Shown: positions 48,101-64,000 of the stretch, in pieces
How positions within the stretch are numbered: the stretch's first letter is position 1
How the letters are laid out: each line of letters begins with the position of its first letter
Assembly (NCBI GenBank): GCA_033964015.1
Contig: CM066923.1
Span: 26,846,549 to 26,910,548 of the forward strand
Length of the DNA stretch: 64,000 nucleotides
Source of the DNA: Scolanthus callimorphus
Taxonomy: Eukaryota > Cnidaria > Anthozoa > Actiniaria > Edwardsiidae
Direction of reading: 5' to 3'
Position numbers and translations under genes: made by a program
The notes under the pieces: model-generated
Told to the model about the DNA's origin: nothing
Database searches by the model: none
Seen by the model: only the letters and a program-made list of their open reading frames with translations

Positions 48101-49708
48101 CACAAAGTTCAACCTCTTTCTCTTTCAGGCATACAAGCAGTTCATTGAGGATAATGGCGCAGAGGAGATTTTGCCACTTATTGACATGCCAAGCGAAAAG
48201 CTGTTTTTCCTTGGATACGCCCAGGTAAACCTTGAGAGCTTCAGTCAGCCGCCATTTTGTCAGCCTAGAAAATACCAAGACAAATAAAGGCACCCACTTC
48301 CATTGGCTGATTTAGTGGACGTGGCACAATGTGTTATTGATGTGTTTTCGATGTCAGCAAAAATTATTCAAACTAAAGCGAATTACACCCTAACCGAGTT
48401 GCATGGCCTCTTTACAAAATGGTTGTCACTCTTTAATCTTTACAGAAAGAGTGCGTGCACACTACTCCAGCAGCTGAATTTCTCGCCGCGACAGAGGATG
48501 TCCATCCTCCTTCTAAGTACAGGTACGTAAGTACAAACGACAAGAGGAGCCAAGGTGGTCCGTAATCTAAGTACAGGTACGTAAGTACAAATGACAAGAG
48601 GAGCCAAGGTGGTCCGTAACCTAAGTACAGGTACGTAAGTACAAACGACAAGAGGAGCCAAGGTGGTCCGTAACCTAAGTACAGGTACGTAAGTACAAAT
48701 GACAAGAGGAGCCAAGGTGGTCCGTAACCTAAGTACAGGTACGTAAGTACAAATGACAAGAGGAGCCAAGGTGGTCCGTAACCTAAGTACAGGTACGTAA
48801 GTACAAACGACAAGAGGAGCCAAGGTGGTCCGTAACCTAAGTACAGGTACGTAAGTACAAATGACAAGAGGAGCCAAGGTGGTCCGTAACCTAAGTACAG
48901 GTACGTAAGTACAAATGACAAGAGGAGCCAAGGTGGTCCGTAATCTAAGTACAGGTACGTAAGTACAAATGACAAGAGGAGCCAAGGTGGTCCGTAACCT
49001 AAGTACAGGTACGTAAGTACAAATAACAAGAGGAGCCAAGGTGGTCCGTAACCTAAGTACAGGTACGTAAGTACAAATGACAAGAGGAGCCAAGGTAGTC
49101 CGTAATCTAAGTACAGGTACGTAAGTACAAACGACAAGAGGAGCCAAGGTGGTCCGTAACCTAAGTACAGGTACGTAAGTACAAATGATAAGAGGAGCCA
49201 AGGTGGTCCGTAACCTCAGCGGGAATACACACAGAATGCTACTCTGATTTGATAAGCAAGGGTTATTTGAGAATTATTTGGCAGAGTATTACGAGATAGA
49301 AAACGTCGGAATGGAAATCTACCGATGATTTTGTTAGCCATTATGTTAAAATATTTTGAGTAATAAGTCTATGACAGGCACCGAAAGACAGACCCACGGG
49401 CAAGGTTTTCCTCTTTTTATGTGAGCACACAACAACGGATTCCAGCACGTCATCGAGGATCAAGCGCACTGCGAAATTCAACCCTATCGTTCCGAGTTTC
49501 GAAAACTCTTCCATTCCTTTTTGCAGCTAGATTACGTTTCGAGATACCAAATACGTTTGCTTTCTGAAATATGAACTGACATGGTCTTTTATTATTTTTT
49601 TTTTTTAGGGTCATCGGAACATTATCGAACCTGAAAGAATTCTCTGAGATTTACAAATGTCCTGTGGGTTCGTCTATGAACCCAAAAAAGAAGTGCGAAG
49701 TTTGGTAG
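36173..49708 (+). CDS. M13 family zinc metallopeptidase (neprilysin/endothelin-converting-enzyme-like)
   Basis: 17 exons: 36173-37168, 37866-37919, 38717-38833, 39189-39260, 39793-39920, 40043-40265, 40753-40851, 44709-44786, 45343-45449, 45690-45748, 46304-46358, 46513-46580, 47195-47334, 47704-47769, 48129-48224, 48446-48522, 49609-49708. Phases agree throughout; 844 residues. The N-terminus has a basic start and hydrophobic stretch ending SDPATA, best read as a signal peptide (a signal anchor is possible), then a Ser/Thr-rich and NNEET-repeat acidic linker, then the M13 N-domain ([15 protein letters not shown]). Catalytic parts: NAFY (about 634-637), HELTH zinc motif (676-680), GENIAD with the third zinc ligand Glu741, RVIGTLSN substrate-Arg motif, and C-terminal CEVW. 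The enzyme should cut extracellular peptides. All key residues are present. ECE versus neprilysin cannot be decided. Exons 9 and 16 have repeated donor sites. Confidence 0.95.
37217..37790. repeat. 32-bp minisatellite in peptidase intron 1, about 17 copies
   Basis: The unit is gtgagcattggtgtaaatgt plus gtggactctcac. It starts about 50 bp after the exon 1 donor. Each unit carries a donor-like cacgtgagc, but it shares no sequence with exon 1. Confidence 0.93.
39330..39437. repeat. 53-bp tandem duplication in peptidase intron 4
   Basis: Two near-identical copies starting gttatacagtatctgct, about 70 bp after the donor of exon 4. Confidence 0.88.
40890..44095. repeat. 3.2-kb minisatellite, 32/33-bp unit, about 100 copies, peptidase intron 7
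   Basis: The unit is gtcagatataggattcagtc plus agcctagagcctg. The first few hundred bases hold longer, more varied units (with a gataggcttcgg insert), while the rest is very uniform, which suggests recent expansion at the 3' side. It begins about 40 bp after the exon 7 donor. It makes up most of the intron. Confidence 0.95.
44540..44698. repeat. ~78-bp tandem duplication before exon 8 of the peptidase
   Basis: Two copies beginning ctgggttcaagcgcggtgat / ctgggttcaagcgtggtgat. The second ends just before the polypyrimidine tract of the exon 8 acceptor at 44708. Confidence 0.85.
44815..45045. repeat. (CTGT)n-type microsatellite in peptidase intron 8
   Basis: Impure tgtctgtctg repeats begin about 30 bp after the donor at 44787. 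The chance open frames here encode Ser/Cys/Leu-rich nonsense. Confidence 0.9.
45423..45487. repeat. Tandem duplication of the peptidase exon 9 / intron 9 donor junction
   Basis: gatacgacaatatctaagca and ccagtaagtcatt are followed by a second copy, gatacgaccatatctaagca and cagtaagtcc. Period about 31-33 bp. The exon-proximal donor at 45450 is used in the model; the distal copy would give CAG TAA in frame. Confidence 0.85.
45750..46060. mobile_element. Inverted-repeat element with a 31-bp triplication inside, peptidase intron 10
   Basis: ggaagtcagacttgcgtt near 45791 pairs with aacgcaagtctggcttactt near 45907. After it, gattggtttgttgttgaatg repeats about three times to 46020, followed by a gtcatctgacg end that mirrors cagatgaccgtc near 45775. 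Confidence 0.6.
46664..46900. repeat. ~240-bp polypyrimidine tract, peptidase intron 12
   Basis: Nearly pure C/T (ctcctc, cttctt units) on the + strand. Such tracts can form triplex DNA (family knowledge) and produce meaningless Leu/Ser or Arg/Lys open frames. Confidence 0.92.
48523..49216. repeat. 54-bp minisatellite repeating the peptidase exon 16 donor junction, about 12.9 copies
   Basis: The exon ends ctaagtacag and the intron starts gtacgtaagt. Every 54-bp unit ends ctaagtacag and the next begins gtacgtaagt, so the exon end and donor recur 13 times in all. Extending the exon past 48522 meets TAA within the first unit. Because 54 is divisible by three the - strand stays open, giving the artefact frames there. 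Confidence 0.95.
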
Positions 49709-49847
49709 ACGAGATTTGGTAGACGGAACAAACAATTGAATAATCCAAGAGTCTACAGCGCCTCATGATCCAGATCAGCACAAACTGAACCAACATGTTA
49801 CTCAGTCTGTGATGTAGCAAAGTCCATAGAATGACGGCAAAGTGAAC

Positions 49848-49853
49848 AATAAA
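49848..49853 (+). terminator. Polyadenylation signal AATAAA of the peptidase
   Basis: AATAAA 140 bp after the TAG stop, a usual distance. Confidence 0.6.
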
Positions 49854-50695
49854 ATTCGACAATTGCTTTACCTCATTGCTTGTGTAACATTAAAAAAGCC
49901 TTGTATTAGTATCATTGCTTAAGTTCCATGGCTGTCTACAAATGCCGTCCAAGCATCCTTGTTTTGATACAGAATATATAGACAAATCTCTTGCATTTGG
50001 CAAGGCGTATTAAATGGTCGAATATGAGCAACTATAGTGTTCTATTATAAACAGGGTGCTAGGGTTCCATAAGGGATGGCATTCCTTCTGCGCATGCACG
50101 GTAACAGAGTGCAAAAAAGTAAATCCGTGAAACATTTATCACAAACAAAATTGTATAATTTACTATCTGAAGTCAATGTTTCGGCTCTCTATGCTTCGAC
50201 GTTTTCTTCACTAAATTGTACTGTTTAGTAAAGAGTGTTTCACGGGTGTGCTGTGTGCACTAAATTAACATTTACTTCAAAATTCCACAGTGTCGTAAAT
50301 GATTTTATTTCCCGAGAAGAAATGCTAGACGATATGCTGAATATTTAGACTGCACGATTTGTACAAACTACAGAACAAAGTATATCCAGTGAATCTATTA
50401 TTATAGACCAATTTGGATGTTAATGTTGTCAGGGTCCGTTAGATTTAGATATACAGAGATAAATGAAGAAAAGGCCACCGGCATTGTTGAAGGATATAGT
50501 ATTTCATCTTCTTACATTTGGATCCAAGTTAGTGCAACTTTATATCAAAATGAGTCCATCTAATTGTTATCCACATCATTAAAACTATTTAAAACAAACA
50601 ATGTGACATTCATATTTTCCGCATATCAGCTATGGAAACGAATTTACATTAACAAACACTGGAGGCATATAATCATCAATCACAAGTAGCTGTAT
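49854..50695. other. Spacer between convergent peptidase and kinase genes
   Basis: No gene seen; AT-rich. Confidence 0.5.
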
Positions 50696-50855
50696 ACACC
50701 TAATTCAGAAAAGGATGGTCATGGTTTGGTCATTAGTCTTTGGTCATTGAACGCCTTTGTTTCGTAGTCACTGAAGCAAAGAGTTTCTTTGTTTCGCGCT
50801 ATAATTGAAAGTCCAAAGACCAAACACCACAGCAACCCTTTTTGAATTAGGTGTA
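50696..50855. mobile_element. MITE with acacctaattc ends
   Basis: acacctaattcagaaaagg at the left pairs with the right end aaaaggtt-like region ending gaattaggtgt. Inner ggtttggtcattagtctttgg pairs with ccaaagaccaaacacc. 160 bp. Confidence 0.75.
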
Positions 50856-50894
50856 TCTTCGTTCATTGTTGCGAGATGCGAGATATGCTAAACC

Positions 50895-51080
50895 CCTAGC
50901 CAGGATCCCAGTCAGAACCCGAGTCGGGATACGATTTCGCGCGGTAGGTCAGTAAAATGCAATAGTGACCGCGATACTATAAACTTATTACGGTTTTTTC
51001 GCTCTGTTTCGGACTCGGATCCTGCCTGGGATCCTGAATCGGATCCTGGCTCGGATCCCGGCTCGAATCCTGAATCGACA
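50895..51080. repeat. Degenerate ggatcctg/cggatcc repeats
   Basis: Several copies of ggatcctg-like words around 50900-50930 and 51015-51075, in opposing orientation in part. Function unknown. Confidence 0.55.
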
Positions 51081-51291
51081 TTTAGGTATCCTCGATGCCT
51101 GCCTGGTAAAATCTAATTTAGCGCTACGAAAAGGATAGCTACCCCTTTGACCAGAATTTGCAATTCGGTTGATCAACCTTCAATCATAAACACTTACCTA
51201 ATAAACGTCTTCAAGGCAATGACGAAACTATATACGCGTGTATACCTATGCATAACCAGTCACCTGTACTGATAGTTGGTTCATTGTTTTT

Positions 51292-56966
<5,675 letters not shown>

Positions 56967-57299
56967 CTACAAGAGAATTTGGAAGAGAAAATAGCTTATA
57001 ACATCTTTAGCTATTCACGATAAGGATAAATTAATATTCGGTAAAATGCACTGGATCTCCTTCACGGGGGAGAAATAGAAACTAATTACGATTTTGAGAC
57101 GACTAAAGCAAAAAAAAAAAAGAACAAAAAAGGACCCAAACGGTTACTTAATTACGTGTTGGGCGAACATGTTTTTCCAAGCCAAATTTCGCAAGCTTTT
57201 TCCAAGCCATTACTACTGTTTATGTGACCCTCATCACCATTGTCTTTTCCGCCATTCCATCATCAAGATTATACTCCTTATCCATATCGAAACTACAAT
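56967..57299. other. Kinase intron sequence, no exon found
   Basis: No - strand frame encoding the missing N-lobe of the kinase is visible here. Confidence 0.45.
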
Positions 57300-57391
57300 A
57301 CATGATTTGAACACCTTGAACACATGATTTGAACACCTTGAACACATGATTTGAACACCTTGAACACATGATTTGAACACTTTGAACACAT
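57300..57391. repeat. 22-bp repeat, about four copies
   Basis: acatgatttgaacaccttga plus ac repeated, abutting the truncated 5' end of the LINE fragment. Confidence 0.88.
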
Positions 57392-57907
57392 CGTGCAGCT
57401 AGAATCGTAACATTTTCGAACTACGACTCTCGCTCGGAGCCCCTGTTAAATGAGTTGGGTTTGGACAAATTGTCTATTCGTAGGCTAAAGCTGCTGGCCA
57501 CTGAAATGTTCAAAATCAATAACGGCCTAGCCCCGAATATCTTTTGAGCAAATTTTCCAATAATGCATCCCCCTATGACACTAGAGGTTCTTCCTCTAGA
57601 TTTCAGTTACCTCTCCCGAAAACTAACTACGGGAAAAAATGTTTCAAATATAGAGGAGCCCAAATTTGGAACAAATTGCCCGAAAAAACCCGAACATGTA
57701 GCTCTTTAGCTACATTTAAATCCGAATTGGGAAAATTACCTCCCAGCTTCTTTGACAGTTTTTAATATATCCACTATTCTCTAGATTTTTATCAAATTTT
57801 ATTATATATTATATTCAATTTATATCACTTTTTATGTAAATGATAGTTTACACACGGCTTTCATGAAAACCAGCTATGCTGATGAAACTACCGTGTCTAA
57901 ATAAAAC

Positions 57908-57988
<81 letters not shown>

Positions 57989-57990
57989 CT
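57392..57990 (+). mobile_element. 5'-truncated non-LTR retrotransposon (LINE) 3' end with (TATC)n tail
   Basis: Translation gives AARIVTFSNYDSRSEPLLNE, then RRLKLLATEMFKINNGLAP, then after a frameshift/TGA near 57545, YDTRGSSSRFQLPLPKTNYG and AQIWNKLPEKTRTCSSLATF with a stop at 57763-57765. This is the conserved C-terminal tail after the reverse transcriptase of CR1/Rex/L2-type LINE ORF2 proteins (family knowledge). A 3' UTR of about 140 bp follows, then aataaa and (TATC)n from about 57907. Truncated and broken, so inactive. Confidence 0.8.
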
Positions 57991-58440
57991 ATACGACTAT
58001 CTAGACGATTATCTATACGATTATCTAGACGATTATCTATACGATTATCTATACGATTATCTTGACGATTATCTAGATGATTATCTAGACGATTATCTAG
58101 ACGGTTATCTAGACTATTATCTAGACGGTTATCTATACGATTATCTAGTCGATTATCTAGTCGATTATCTAGACGGTTATCTAGACGATTATCTAGACGA
58201 TTATGTAGACGATTATCTGGACGATTATCTAGACGATTATCTAGACGATTATCTAGACGATTATCTAGACGACTATCTAGACGATTATCTAGACGATCAT
58301 CTAGACGATCATCTAGACGATTATCTAGACGATTATCTAGACGATTATCTAGACGATTATCTAGACGATTATCTAGAAGATTATCTAGACGATTATCTAG
58401 ACGATTATCTAGAGGATTATCTAGTCGATTATCTAGACGT
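57988..58440. repeat. 12-bp satellite, orientation 1
   Basis: gattatctagac units with single-base variants, running directly out of the (TATC)n LINE tail. About 37 units. Confidence 0.9.
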
Positions 58441-59935
58441 AGTCTATATAACCGTCTAGATAATCGTCTAGATAATCGACTAGATAATCGTCTAGATAAT
58501 CGTCTAGATAATCGTCTAGATAATCGACTAGTTAATTGTCTAGATAATCGTATAGATAATCGTATAGATAATCGTCTAGACAATCGTCTAGACAATCGTC
58601 TAGATAATCGTCTAGATAATCGTCTAGATAATCGTCTAGATAAGCGTCTAGATAATCGTCTAGATAATCGTCTAGATAATCGTCTAGATAATCGACTACT
58701 TAATCGTCTAGATAATCGTATAGATAATCGTATAGATAATCGTCTAGATAATCGACTAGATAATCGACTAGATAATCGTCTAGATAATCGTCTAGATAGT
58801 CGTATAGATAATAGTCTAGATAATCGTATAGATAATCGTATAGATAATCGTCTACATAATCGTCTAGATAATCGTCTAGGTAATCGTCTAGATAATCGTA
58901 TAGTTAATCGTATAGCTAATCATATAGATAATCGTATAGATAATCGTCTAGATCGTCGTCTAGAAAATCGTCTAGATCATGGTCTAAATAATCGTCTAGA
59001 TAATCGTCTAGATAGTCGTCTAGATAATCGTCTAGATAATCGTATAGATAATCGTCTAGATAATCGTCTAGATAATCGTCTAGATAATCGACTAGTTAAT
59101 TGTCTAGATAATCGTATAGATAATCGTATAGATAATCGTCTAGACAATCGTCTAGACAATCGTCTAGATAATCGTCTAGATAATCGTCTAGATAATCGTC
59201 TAGATAATCGTCTAGATAATCGTCTAGATAAGCGTCTAGATAATCGTCTAGATAATCGTCTAGACAATCGTCTAGATATCGTCTAGACAATCGTCTAGAT
59301 AATCGTCTAGATAATCGACTAGATAATCGTCTAGATAATCGTCTAGATAATCGTCTAGATGATCGTCTAGATGATCGTCTAGATAATCATCTAGATAATC
59401 GTCTAGATGATCGTCTAGATGATCGTCTAGATAATCGTCTAGATAGTCGTCTAGATAACCGTCTAGATAATCAACCAGATAATCGTCTAGGTGATCGTCT
59501 AGATAATCGTCTAGATGATCGTCTAGATAATCATCTAGATGATCGTCTAGATGATCGTCTAGATGATCGTCTAGATAATAGTCTAGATAATCGTTTAGAT
59601 AATCGTCTAGATAATCGTCTAGATAATCGTCTAGATAATCGTCTAGATAATCGTCTAGATAATCGTCTAGATAATCGTCTAGATAATCGTCTAGATAATC
59701 GTCTAGATAATCGTCTAGATAATCGTCTAGATAATCGTCTAGATAATCGTCTATATAATCGTCTAGATTATCGTATAGATAATCGTCTGCATAATCGTCT
59801 AGATAATCGTCTAGATAATCGTCTAGATAATCGTCTAGATAATCGTCTAGATAATCGTATAGTTAATCGTATAGCTTATCATATAGATAATCGTCTAGAT
59901 AATCGTATAGATAATCGTCTAGATAATCGTTTATA
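58441..59935. repeat. 12-bp satellite, orientation 2, first block
   Basis: Same monomer reversed (gtctagataatc). Variant units (gtatag, gactag, gatgatc, gacaatc) recur in long shared orders, meaning higher-order repeats. All such DNA is its own near-palindrome (ctag), and the Arg/Leu or Asp/Tyr open frames are artefacts. Confidence 0.92.
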
Positions 59936-60975
59936 AAATAATTTAGATAGTACGCGCGCTCTGATTGGCTTAGAGCCATGTTTGCATTTCCCTGTGCAAA
60001 CATGGTTGTGACGTAACACTTGAGTGCGGATTGGCGAGCCGGTGATTTCAAAACTTAGGTTAGGAAAAAGTAACATGTTTTAGGCAAAAACATTTATTGA
60101 GAAGTTAATATTACTTGGGTAGACACTTGACAAAGCACATTGAATTCACATAAAGCATGAGACTCGTAAAATAACATTGTTTTTTGCTTCTTTACTGAGT
60201 TCGGCACACAGTTCGACAGTCACAAAGTCTAGTTCGCCAGTCTCGTTTTGTAAATCTTAACTAATTCTGCCTCTGGATCCTCGAGTATTTTAAAAATGTT
60301 TGACAAGCCCAGAAGTGGAAACAGCTGGATTCCTTTCTTCTTTTGCCATGTTTGCCGTAAATAAAGCGTTCAAATTATTACAAATGCCATAGTTCCGCTG
60401 CCAAATATGCAAGTTCTTGCTCGGGAGAGATTTTGTTTCGGCTTCATAGACGAAGAAACTCGGCCAAACACACATATGTAAAGCAACGGCTTCTGTACTA
60501 AAGTCTTCTGTTCGCCTTCTGTCATAATTATTTTGTATTTGAATGGGAAGATAGGCTCCATTAAAACCACGAATGTCATTTTAAACCACTTCGCTTGCCG
60601 CCATCTCAAAAAAACTTGCAGTCCGATCAGATAGATCAGAGATTGACAAATCATGCAATAGAAGGAGCGCTCTGATGGCTGATGCGGCCCTTTTCATCTG
60701 TATGGAGAATTTAGAGTCTCATCCACTTCAAAAACTTACTATCTATATTCCACGCGCATTTTATTTTTGTAGATAATTATTTTATAAAACAAATAAAACA
60801 CAGTTCCCGTGACTGCACATGCTTATGCAAACCTCGATGTGGTTTGGAGAATTCTCGAGCAGGCGTGCAAACACTCGCCTGCGGCTGTGTTCCATGATCT
60901 GCTCTCGAATTCTCCCAAAACATCTCGGTTTGCATAAGCCTGTGCAGTCACGGAAACTGTGTTTTATTTGTTAAA
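59936..60975. other. 1.04-kb unique island inside the satellite
   Basis: Non-repetitive sequence with no supported gene. Its right end (about 60785-60972) is a palindrome-like MITE: aaataaaacacagttcccgt pairs with acggaaactgtgttttattt, with gcttatgcaaacc/ggtttgcataagc further in. The matching position in the second satellite copy (near 63.5 kb) lacks the island. Confidence 0.7.
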
Positions 60976-63900
60976 TAGATAACCGTTATAGATAATCGTA
61001 TAGATAACCGTATAGATAACCGTATAGATAATAGTCTAGATAACCGTCTAGATAATCATCTAGATAATCGTCTAGATAATAGTCTAGAAATCGTCTAGAT
61101 AATCGTCTAGATAATCGTCTAGATAATTGTCTAGATAATCGTCTAGATAATCGTCTAGATAATCGACTAGATCATCGTCTAGATAATCGTCTAGATAGTC
61201 GTATAGATAATCGTATAGATAATCGTCGTCTAGATAATCGTCTAGATATCGACTACTTAATCGTATAGATAATCGTATAGATAATCGTCTAGATAATCGT
61301 CTAGATAATCGACTAGATAATCGTCTAGATAATCGTCTAGATAATCGTCTAGATAGTCGTATAGATAATAGTCTAGATAATCGTATAGATAATCGTATAG
61401 ATAATCGTCTACATAATCGTCTAGATAATCGTCTAGGCAATCGTCTAGATAATCGTATAGGTAATCGTATAGCTAATCATATAGATAATCGTATAGATAA
61501 TCGTCTAGATCGTGTCTAGAAAATCGTCTAGATCATGGTCTAAATAATCATCTAGATAATCGTCTAGATAGTCGTCTAGATAATCGTCTAGATAATCGTC
61601 TAGATAATCGTATAGATAATCGTCTAGATAATCGTATAGATAACGTTCTAGATAGTCGTATAGATAATCGTATAGATAATCGTACAGATAATTGTCTACA
61701 AATCGTCTACATAATCGTCTAGATAATCGTCTAGATAATCGTCTAGATAATCGTCTAGATAATCGTCTAGATAATCGTATAGTTAATCGTATAGCTAATC
61801 ATATAGATAATCGTACAGATAATCGTCTAGATCGTCGTCTAGAAAATCGTCTAGATAATCGTCTAAATAATCGTCTAGATAATCGTATAGTAATCGTATG
61901 GCTAATCGTATTATGGCGGACTAATCATATAGATAATCGTATAGATAATCGTCTAGATCGTCGTCTAGAAAATCGTCTAGATAACCGTCTAAATAATCGT
62001 CGATTATCTAGATGATTATCTAGATAATCGTCTAGATAATCGTCTAGATAATCGTCTAGATAATCGTCTAGTAATCGTCTAGTAATCGAAGATAATCGTC
62101 TAGATAATCGTCTAGATAATCGTCTAGATAATCGACTAGTTAATTGTCTAGATAATCGTATAGATAATCGTATAGATAATCGTCTAGACAATCGTCTAGA
62201 CAATCGTCTAGATAATCGTCTAGATAATCGTCTAGATAATCGCTAGATAAGCGTCTAGATAATCGTCTAGATAATCGTCTAGATAATCGTCTAGATAATC
62301 GACTACTAATCGTCTAGATAACGTATAGATAATCGTATAGATAATCGTCTAGATAATCGACTAGATAATCGACTAGATAATCGTCTAGATAATCGTCTAG
62401 ATAGTCGTAAGATAATAGTCTAGATAATCGTAGATATCGTATAGATAATCGTCTACATAATCGTCTAGATAATCGTCTAGGTAATCGTCTAGATAATCGT
62501 ATAGTTAATCGTATAGCTAATCATATAGATAATCGATAGATAATCGTCTAGATCGTCGTCTAGAAAATCGTTCTAGATCATGGTCTAAATAATCGTCTAG
62601 ATAATCGTCTAGATAGTCGTCTAGATAATCTCTAGATAATCGTATAGATAATCGTCTAGATAATCGTCTAGATAATCGTCTAGATAATCGATAGTTAATT
62701 GTCTAGATAATCGTATAGATAATCGTATAGATAATCGTCTAGACAATCGTCTAGACAATCGTCTAGATAATCGTCTAGATAATCGTCTAGATAATCGTCT
62801 AGATAATCGTCTAGATAAGCGTCTAGATAATCGTCTAGATAATCGTCTAGACAATCGTCTAGATAATCGTTAGACATCGTCTAGATAATCGTCTAGATAA
62901 TCGATAGATAATCGTCTAGATAATCGTCTAGATAATCGTCTAGATGATCGTCTAGATGATCGTCTAGATAATCATCTAGATAATCGTCTAGATGATCGTC
63001 TAGATGATCGTCTAGATAATCGTCTAGATATGTCGTCTAGATAAACGTTCAGATAATCAACCAGATAATCGTCTAGGTGATCGTCTAGATAATCGTCTAG
63101 ATGATCGTCTAGATAATCACTAGATGATCGTCTAGATGATCGTCTAGATGATCGTCTAGATAATAGTCTAGATAATCGTTAGATAATCGTCTAGATAATC
63201 GTCTAGATAATCGTCTAGATAATCGTCTAGATAATCGTCTAGATAATCGTCTAGATAATCGTCTAGATAATCGTCTAGATAACGTCTAGATAATCGTCTA
63301 GATAATCGTCTAGATAAATCGTCTAGATAATCGTATATAATCGTTAGAGTATCGTATAGATAATCGTCTGCATAATCGTCAGATAATCGTCTAGATAATG
63401 TCTAGATAATCGTCTCTAGATAATCGTCTAGATAATCGTATAGTTAATCGTATAGCTTATCATATAGATAATCGTCTAGATAATCGTATAGATGCGTCTA
63501 GATAATCGTATAGATAATGTATAGATAATCGTATAGATAACCGTATAGATAACCGTATAGATAATAGTCTAGATAACCGTCTAGATAATCATCTAGATAA
63601 TCGTCTAGATAATCGTCTAGATAATCGTCTAGATTAATCGTCTAGATATCGTCTAGATAATTGTCTAGAAATCGTCTAGATAATCTTCTAGATAACGACT
63701 AGATCATCGTCTAGATAATCGTATAGATAGTCGTATAGATAATCGTATAGATAATCGTCTAGATAAATCGTTTCTAGATAATCGACTACTTAATCGTATA
63801 GATAATCGTATAGATAATCGTCTAGATAATCGTCTAGATAATCGACTAGATAATCGTCTAGATAATCGTCTAGATAATCGTCTAGATAGTCGTATAGATA

Positions 63901-64000
63901 ATAGTCTAGATATCGTATAGATAATCGTATAGATAATCGTCTAATAATCGTCTAGATAATCGTCTTAGGCAATCGTCTAGATAATCGTATAGTAATCGTA
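60976..64000. repeat. 12-bp satellite, orientation 2, second block, with large internal duplication
   Basis: The order of variant units from about 62.09 kb to 64.0 kb follows that of 58.46-59.93 kb plus 60.98-61.45 kb, with an offset near 3.6 kb before the island position and 2.5 kb after. The second copy has many single-base losses. The array runs off the window end. Confidence 0.88.

Noticed and set aside
48433..49201. Two long - strand open frames (234 and 253 codons) with perfect 18-residue repeats
   Set aside because: They arise from the 54-bp repeat, whose period is divisible by three; they lie antisense to a peptidase intron and have no non-repeat coding part.
57978..62877. Many Arg/Leu/Ser or Asp/Tyr/Leu repetitive frames
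   Set aside because: Translations of the 12-bp satellite; no start context, splice sites or unique domain.

Overview
This is an animal nuclear genome window, AT-rich, with many short introns, GT-AG splicing, a tRNA-derived SINE, LINE fragments, dozens of small inverted-repeat (MITE-like) transposons and many minisatellites. The gene families and intron style fit an invertebrate. My best guess is an anthozoan cnidarian (coral or sea anemone), but this is inference; I cannot verify the species from sequence alone.

Four protein-coding genes can be supported, each rebuilt here exon by exon with consistent splice phases. (1) The 3' end of a TRIP12-type HECT E3 ubiquitin ligase, + strand, nine exons, 134-4638, 5' part off the window. 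(2) A single-coding-exon class A (rhodopsin-like) neuropeptide-type GPCR, - strand, 23570-24670. (3) A complete secreted or signal-anchored M13 (neprilysin/ECE-like) zinc metallopeptidase, + strand, 17 exons, 36173-49708, 844 residues. (4) The 3' part of a receptor-tyrosine-kinase-like gene, - strand, seven exons, 51292-56966, convergent with the peptidase; its upstream exons must lie beyond the window. The genes do not form an operon. A peptidase and a peptide-type receptor in one window is suggestive only.

Layout: 1-4.9 kb ligase 3' end; 4.9-23.5 kb gene-free, full of nested foldback elements and minisatellites; 23.5-25 kb GPCR and a perfect inverted repeat next to its 5' end; 25-36 kb gene-poor with paired MITEs; 36-49.7 kb peptidase with a 3.2-kb intronic minisatellite; 51-57 kb kinase; 57.3-57.9 kb LINE 3' end; 57.9-64 kb a roughly 12-bp satellite with an orientation switch, a 1-kb unique island and a large internal duplication.

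The most unusual signal is that tandem repeats sit on splice junctions of three unrelated genes. Several arrays repeat the exon end together with the 5' splice site: 54 bp x about 13 after peptidase exon 16, 75 bp x 11 on a kinase exon, 31/40 bp x about 12 on another kinase exon, about 4 copies on a ligase exon, and one two-copy case on peptidase exon 9. Acceptor junctions are duplicated at two exons and one intron start is duplicated from its donor GT. Where I read through, use of a distal donor copy meets an in-frame stop, so only the exon-proximal site appears productive. Whether this reflects a mutational mechanism seeded at splice sites or decoy splice sites with a function is open.
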